Shown here piece by piece: positions 12,481 through 15,322 of a stretch of 15,322 nucleotides of DNA. Under the pieces are notes generated by a model, which made no database searches, was not told the origin of the DNA, and was given only the letters and a program-made list of their open reading frames with translations. Numbering within the stretch: the stretch's first letter is position 1; the number at the start of each line of letters is the position of its first letter. This DNA is from an uncultured Oscillospiraceae bacterium (lineage in GTDB: Bacteria > Bacillota > Clostridia > Oscillospirales > Ruminococcaceae). The position numbers were made by a program, and so were the translations under genes. The stretch spans positions 1-15,322 of the forward strand of contig CAKSHT010000044.1 of assembly GCA_934457235.1 (NCBI GenBank), written 5' to 3'.

Positions 12481-13491
12481 ATGAAACTACGAAAAATCGC
12501 CGCGGCCTCAGCGGCGGCGTTTATGCTTACCGGCTGTGCCGCGCAGGAGCCGCACTCACTTGAAATATACTCGATGAACACGCTTATGTCCCTCACCGCC
12601 TACGGAGATAACGCGGAGGAAGCGCTGAACGCGATATCCGGCCGCATGAACGAACTGGAGCAGGAGCTTTCCGTGACGATACCGGACAGCGATATCAGCC
12701 GTGTAAACTCAGCGGACGGGCAGCCGGTGCAGATATGCAGCGACGCGCAGACCATAATCTCCAGAGCGCTGGAGATATCCCTGAAGACCGACGGCGCGCT
12801 GGATATCACGATATATCCGGTCGTGCGCGCCTGGGGATTCACGACCGGAGAGCACCGCGTTCCCTCCTCGGACGAGTTGGCGGAGCTTCTGAGCCGCACG
12901 GGCTATGAGAGCGTGGAACTTTACGGCGGCAGCATTACGCTTCCGGCGGGATATGAGATCGACCTCGGTGCGCTTACAAAGGGATACGCCGGGGACTGCG
13001 CCGCCGGAATACTGCGTGAATACAACGTGTCCTCCGGGATACTGAACCTTGGCGGTAACGTCTGCGCGATAGGTTCCAAGCCGGACGGAAGTCCATGGAA
13101 GATCGCCGTCGCCGACCCGGACGACAGCATGCAGTACCTGGGGATAATCACCGCACAGGACGAATTTGTAGTGACCTCCGGTAAATACGAGCGCTGCTTC
13201 ACCGCCGACGATGGAAAGACCTATCATCACATAATCGACCCTGCGACCGGGTACCCCTCAGAAAACGGCGTGTCCGCAGTGACTATCGTCGGGAAAAGCG
13301 GAATTGAGTGCGACGCTCTCTCCACCGCAATGCTGGTTTCCGGCGAGAAGATGGCGTGTGATTTCTGGCGGGAGCACGGCGGATTTGAAATGCTCCTTGT
13401 GACCGACGACGGCAGGGTGCTCCTGACTCCCGGATTGGCGGAGCGGTTCACTTCGAAAACTGTACGTGATGTCATTACTATTTCAATTTGA
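12481..13491 (+). CDS. apbE: FAD:protein FMN transferase, lipoprotein
   Basis: ApbE moves the FMN part of FAD onto a threonine or serine of extracytoplasmic flavoproteins, such as subunits of Rnf or Na-translocating NQR complexes and extracellular flavin-bound reductases. The 336 residues begin with a lipoprotein signal (MKLRKIAAASAAAFMLTGC, lipidated C19), so it should act outside the membrane. Family motifs: DLGALTKGYAGD, LNLGGNVCAIGSKPDGSPW, HHIIDPATGYP and CDALSTAML, whose D278 and T282 are the expected metal-binding positions. ATG 12481 is chosen because GAAAGG lies 7 bases upstream and the lipobox fits; an in-frame upstream extension starts within the promoter. No substrate gene is adjacent, so its target is unknown. 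Transcribed alone, with its own promoter and terminator. Confidence 0.95.
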   Translation: MKLRKIAAASAAAFMLTGCAAQEPHSLEIYSMNTLMSLTAYGDNAEEALNAISGRMNELEQELSVTIPDSDISRVNSADGQPVQICSDAQTIISRALEISLKTDGALDITIYPVVRAWGFTTGEHRVPSSDELAELLSRTGYESVELYGGSITLPAGYEIDLGALTKGYAGDCAAGILREYNVSSGILNLGGNVCAIGSKPDGSPWKIAVADPDDSMQYLGIITAQDEFVVTSGKYERCFTADDGKTYHHIIDPATGYPSENGVSAVTIVGKSGIECDALSTAMLVSGEKMACDFWREHGGFEMLLVTDDGRVLLTPGLAERFTSKTVRDVITISI

Positions 13492-13498
13492 ATACCAC

Positions 13499-13532
13499 GC
13501 CGCATTATTTCCGAATAGTGCGGCTGTTTTTT
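13499..13532 (+). terminator. Terminator of apbE
   Basis: GCCGCATTATT (13499-13509) pairs with AATAGTGCGGC (13514-13524), including one G-T pair, around a TCCG loop, followed by TGTTTTTT. It starts 7 bases after the stop codon. Confidence 0.9.
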
Positions 13533-13605
13533 CAACATCTATATGCATGTTATACAATTTTAGTTCTCATTTTTGCTGAATTTTGGCGAATATTCTAAAA
13601 AGCAC

Positions 13606-13634
13606 TTGATTTGTTCCCACAAATATGTTATTAT
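13606..13634 (+). promoter_or_regulatory. Sigma-A promoter of the enzyme I-like gene
   Basis: TTGATT (13606-13611), a 17-base spacer and TATTAT (13629-13634). The leader to the ATG is about 65 bases and holds no clear structure. Confidence 0.7.
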
Positions 13635-13706
13635 AGAATTACAAAGGAAAATGCAGGCATCTTCATCTGTTTTTTCAAATCATTCAGGCAAAGGAGCGGG
13701 GTATTT

Positions 13707-15218
13707 ATGACAGTATTCAACGGAAAAGGCGTATACGGCGCGATCGTATCCGGAAATATATGCGTACTGAAAAAGCCTCAGCTCAACATCGTACGGCTGA
13801 AGATCGCAGACGCTGCCGCTGAGATACACCGGTTCGAGGAAGCCAAGGACACAGCCGCTCAGCAGCTCCAGGCGCTTTATGACCTTTACATCGACCAGAT
13901 AGGCGAGCCGAACGCGCAGATATTCAACATCCACATGATGATGCTGGAGGACGAGGATTACTGCGGCTCCATAACCGGAATGATCGAAAACGACGGCGTC
14001 AACGCTGAGTACGCCGTGTCCCAGACCTCAGAGGTTTTCGCCAAAATGCTGGAGTCCATGGACAACGAATACATGCGTGCGCGCTCCGCTGATGTACGCG
14101 ACGTGTCCGAACGGCTGATATACATTCTGTCCGGAATTTCTCCCGACCTCAGCGGCGTCCCGGAGAACTCCGTGGTATGCGCCGAGGATATCTCACCGAG
14201 CGAAGCCGCTGCGCTGGAACAGCGCAACATAGCGGCGTTCGTGACGGCGTTCGGTTCCCCTATATCGCACACCGCGATACTTGCTCACAGCATGGATCTC
14301 CCGGCTGTCATCGGAGCCGGAGAGGATCTTCTGACAAAGGCACGGGACGGCGAGGACGTCATCGTTGACGGATTCGCGGGACTCGTTATACTAAGCCCGG
14401 ACGAGCACGCAAGAATGCGCCTGAACAACAAGCGCCGCGTCCGTACCTCCACTGCGGCTACGGCGGAAACACGCACCCTGGACGGCAAGCGCATAACGCT
14501 GCTCGCCTGCGATACGCTGGACGTCCCGGACTTTGCGGACGGAATTGCGGCGCTCTCCTGCCACGAGCTTCCGGACGAGGAGCAACAGTTTGAGATGTTC
14601 TGCAACATTGCGGAGATCGCAGAATACAGTAAGGCGGTTATCCGTCTGCCGGCGATTCGCTCGTCGGACCCCGACAGATACCATAAGTATTCCATACAAA
14701 TACGCGCCGCACTTCGGGCAAGCTCCCACGGAAGCGCGAGCATTCTGTTCCCGATGGTGACTACAGTGACGGAGGCACGCAAGATACTCAACGAATGCGA
14801 CGCTACTCGCAACGAGCTGCTTGCCGAGGGCTTTGAATGCTCCGAAAACTCCCGCCTGGGCTTTATGATAGAAACTCCGGCGGCGGCTATAATCAGCGAT
14901 ATCCTCGCGCCCATCGCCGATACAATGCTCATCGACAGCGACAGCCTGGCACGGTTGGTGCTGTCCCGCGCGGAGGGAAGCGTGTTCTCGGAGGAATTCG
15001 CCGAGGGTCAGCGAATGGCGGTCATGCGGCTTATAAACTACTGCGCACGCAATGCGGTAAAGAACGGTGCGCGTATCGGCATATGCGGCTCACTGGCGGC
15101 GGATACATCCCTTACCGGGGAGTTCCTGCGAATGGGAATAGACAAGATATGTGTTCCGGCGCACATGCTCCAGGATATACGCACTATCGTTATGAATACC
15201 GATCTTTTAGATGACTGA
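13707..15218 (+). CDS. Degenerate PTS enzyme I-like protein (PtsI homolog)
   Basis: A 503-residue cytoplasmic homolog of phosphotransferase enzyme I, which normally takes phosphate from PEP and passes it to HPr. The N-terminal half is well kept: an HPr-binding helical region with QIFNIHMMMLEDEDY and EYMRARSADVRDVSERL, then the swivelling phospho-histidine domain with SPISHTAILAHSMDLPAVIG and active H188. The C-terminal PEP-binding barrel is eroded. GLxRTEFL is replaced by GIAALSCHELP (279-289), NPxLGxR is missing, and SIGTNDLxQY is replaced by LIDSDSLARLV. ILFPMV (346), GFMIETPAAA (385) and the cysteine motif GICGSLAAD (C460) remain. Normal enzyme I has about 570-580 residues, so about 70 are lost here. 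ATG 13707 has AAGGAG 10 bases upstream. PEP use is doubtful; a regulatory or alternative phosphate role is inferred. Confidence 0.8.
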   Translation: MTVFNGKGVYGAIVSGNICVLKKPQLNIVRLKIADAAAEIHRFEEAKDTAAQQLQALYDLYIDQIGEPNAQIFNIHMMMLEDEDYCGSITGMIENDGVNAEYAVSQTSEVFAKMLESMDNEYMRARSADVRDVSERLIYILSGISPDLSGVPENSVVCAEDISPSEAAALEQRNIAAFVTAFGSPISHTAILAHSMDLPAVIGAGEDLLTKARDGEDVIVDGFAGLVILSPDEHARMRLNNKRRVRTSTAATAETRTLDGKRITLLACDTLDVPDFADGIAALSCHELPDEEQQFEMFCNIAEIAEYSKAVIRLPAIRSSDPDRYHKYSIQIRAALRASSHGSASILFPMVTTVTEARKILNECDATRNELLAEGFECSENSRLGFMIETPAAAIISDILAPIADTMLIDSDSLARLVLSRAEGSVFSEEFAEGQRMAVMRLINYCARNAVKNGARIGICGSLAADTSLTGEFLRMGIDKICVPAHMLQDIRTIVMNTDLLDD

Positions 15219-15223
15219 AACAA

Positions 15224-15248
15224 AGGTGCTGCAATTTTTGCAGCACCT
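15224..15248 (+). terminator. Hairpin after the enzyme I-like gene
   Basis: AGGTGCTGCAA (15224-15234) and TTGCAGCACCT (15238-15248) form an 11-bp stem with a 3-base loop, 5 bases after the stop codon. No U-run follows directly; the next bases are the CAGTCTGTCGAAAAA motif. Probable 3'-end structure or weak terminator. Confidence 0.6.
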
Positions 15249-15263
15249 CAGTCTGTCGAAAAA
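15249..15263 (+). repeat. CAGTCTGTCGAAAAA motif, copy 2 (after the enzyme I-like gene)
   Basis: Matches the motif after rhaB (558 down to 544 on the minus strand) at 14 of 15 bases. Again it directly follows a gene-end hairpin in gene orientation. Confidence 0.5.
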
Positions 15264-15272
15264 GTAAATTTT

Positions 15273-15291
15273 GCCCGCGAAGCGGGCTTTT
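15273..15291 (+). terminator. Short GC hairpin with TTTT tail
   Basis: GCCCGC (15273-15278) and GCGGGC (15282-15287) with a GAA loop, followed by TTTTG. A second, small terminator-like hairpin downstream of the enzyme I-like gene. It may equally be part of the dispersed element that starts at 15249 and runs off the window. Confidence 0.45.
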
Positions 15292-15322
15292 GAAATCAAT
15301 TTTTTGACCCAGCTTTGCCGGG

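Noticed and set aside
13611..13706. N-terminal extension of the enzyme I-like protein
   Set aside because: The upstream part starts within the -35/-10 spacer and is unlike enzyme I; ATG 13707 has AAGGAG upstream and gives the usual N-terminus.

Overview
The window looks like chromosomal DNA from a Gram-positive gut Clostridium, most likely an Oscillospiraceae/Ruminococcus-type organism. This is inferred, not proven. The signs are moderately GC-rich genes with AT-rich intergenic regions, sigma-A promoters with 17-base spacers, AGGAG-type ribosome sites, a BspA-like leucine-rich-repeat lipoprotein, an ApbE lipoprotein and rhamnose catabolism genes. No rRNA, tRNA, CRISPR array or transposase was seen.

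Layout. Bases 1-84 are the 3' end of a ComEA-like helix-hairpin-helix gene, followed by a terminator and about 500 non-coding bases rich in hairpins. On the minus strand (3284 down to 590) lies a deoxysugar operon: a class II aldolase, a GNAT acetyltransferase interrupted by two in-frame stop codons, and rhamnulokinase (rhaB). From a divergent promoter, two plus-strand genes (3605-8704) form an operon: a 650-residue protein resembling a SNF2/RapA-type helicase with degraded ATPase motifs, and a 1019-residue protein with a sacsin/NO VEIN-type GHKL ATPase domain. This pair is the best candidate for an undescribed system in the window. Strong terminators follow.

Next is a divergent unit: a BspA-like LRR lipoprotein (minus) and a small XRE regulator (plus). 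Their shared upstream region carries two identical 17-base AT-rich repeats exactly 60 bases apart, one of them covering the -10 box of the lipoprotein promoter. Then come a small membrane protein and purD (minus, probably co-transcribed), and, divergent from purD, an apbE lipoprotein gene (plus) with a near-consensus promoter. The purD/apbE gap holds a 20-base tandem repeat embedded in the purD promoter. Last is a 503-residue PTS enzyme I-like protein that keeps the phospho-histidine site but has lost most of the PEP-binding signatures.

How they work together. The aldolase and kinase are consecutive steps of L-rhamnose (or related deoxysugar) breakdown. The helicase-like and GHKL proteins probably act as one complex. 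The XRE protein probably controls itself and the lipoprotein. The remaining genes are housekeeping or single-gene units. The downstream ends of rhaB and the enzyme I-like gene share a motif (CAG[A/T]CTGTCGAAAAA directly after a hairpin) that looks like the edge of a dispersed intergenic element.
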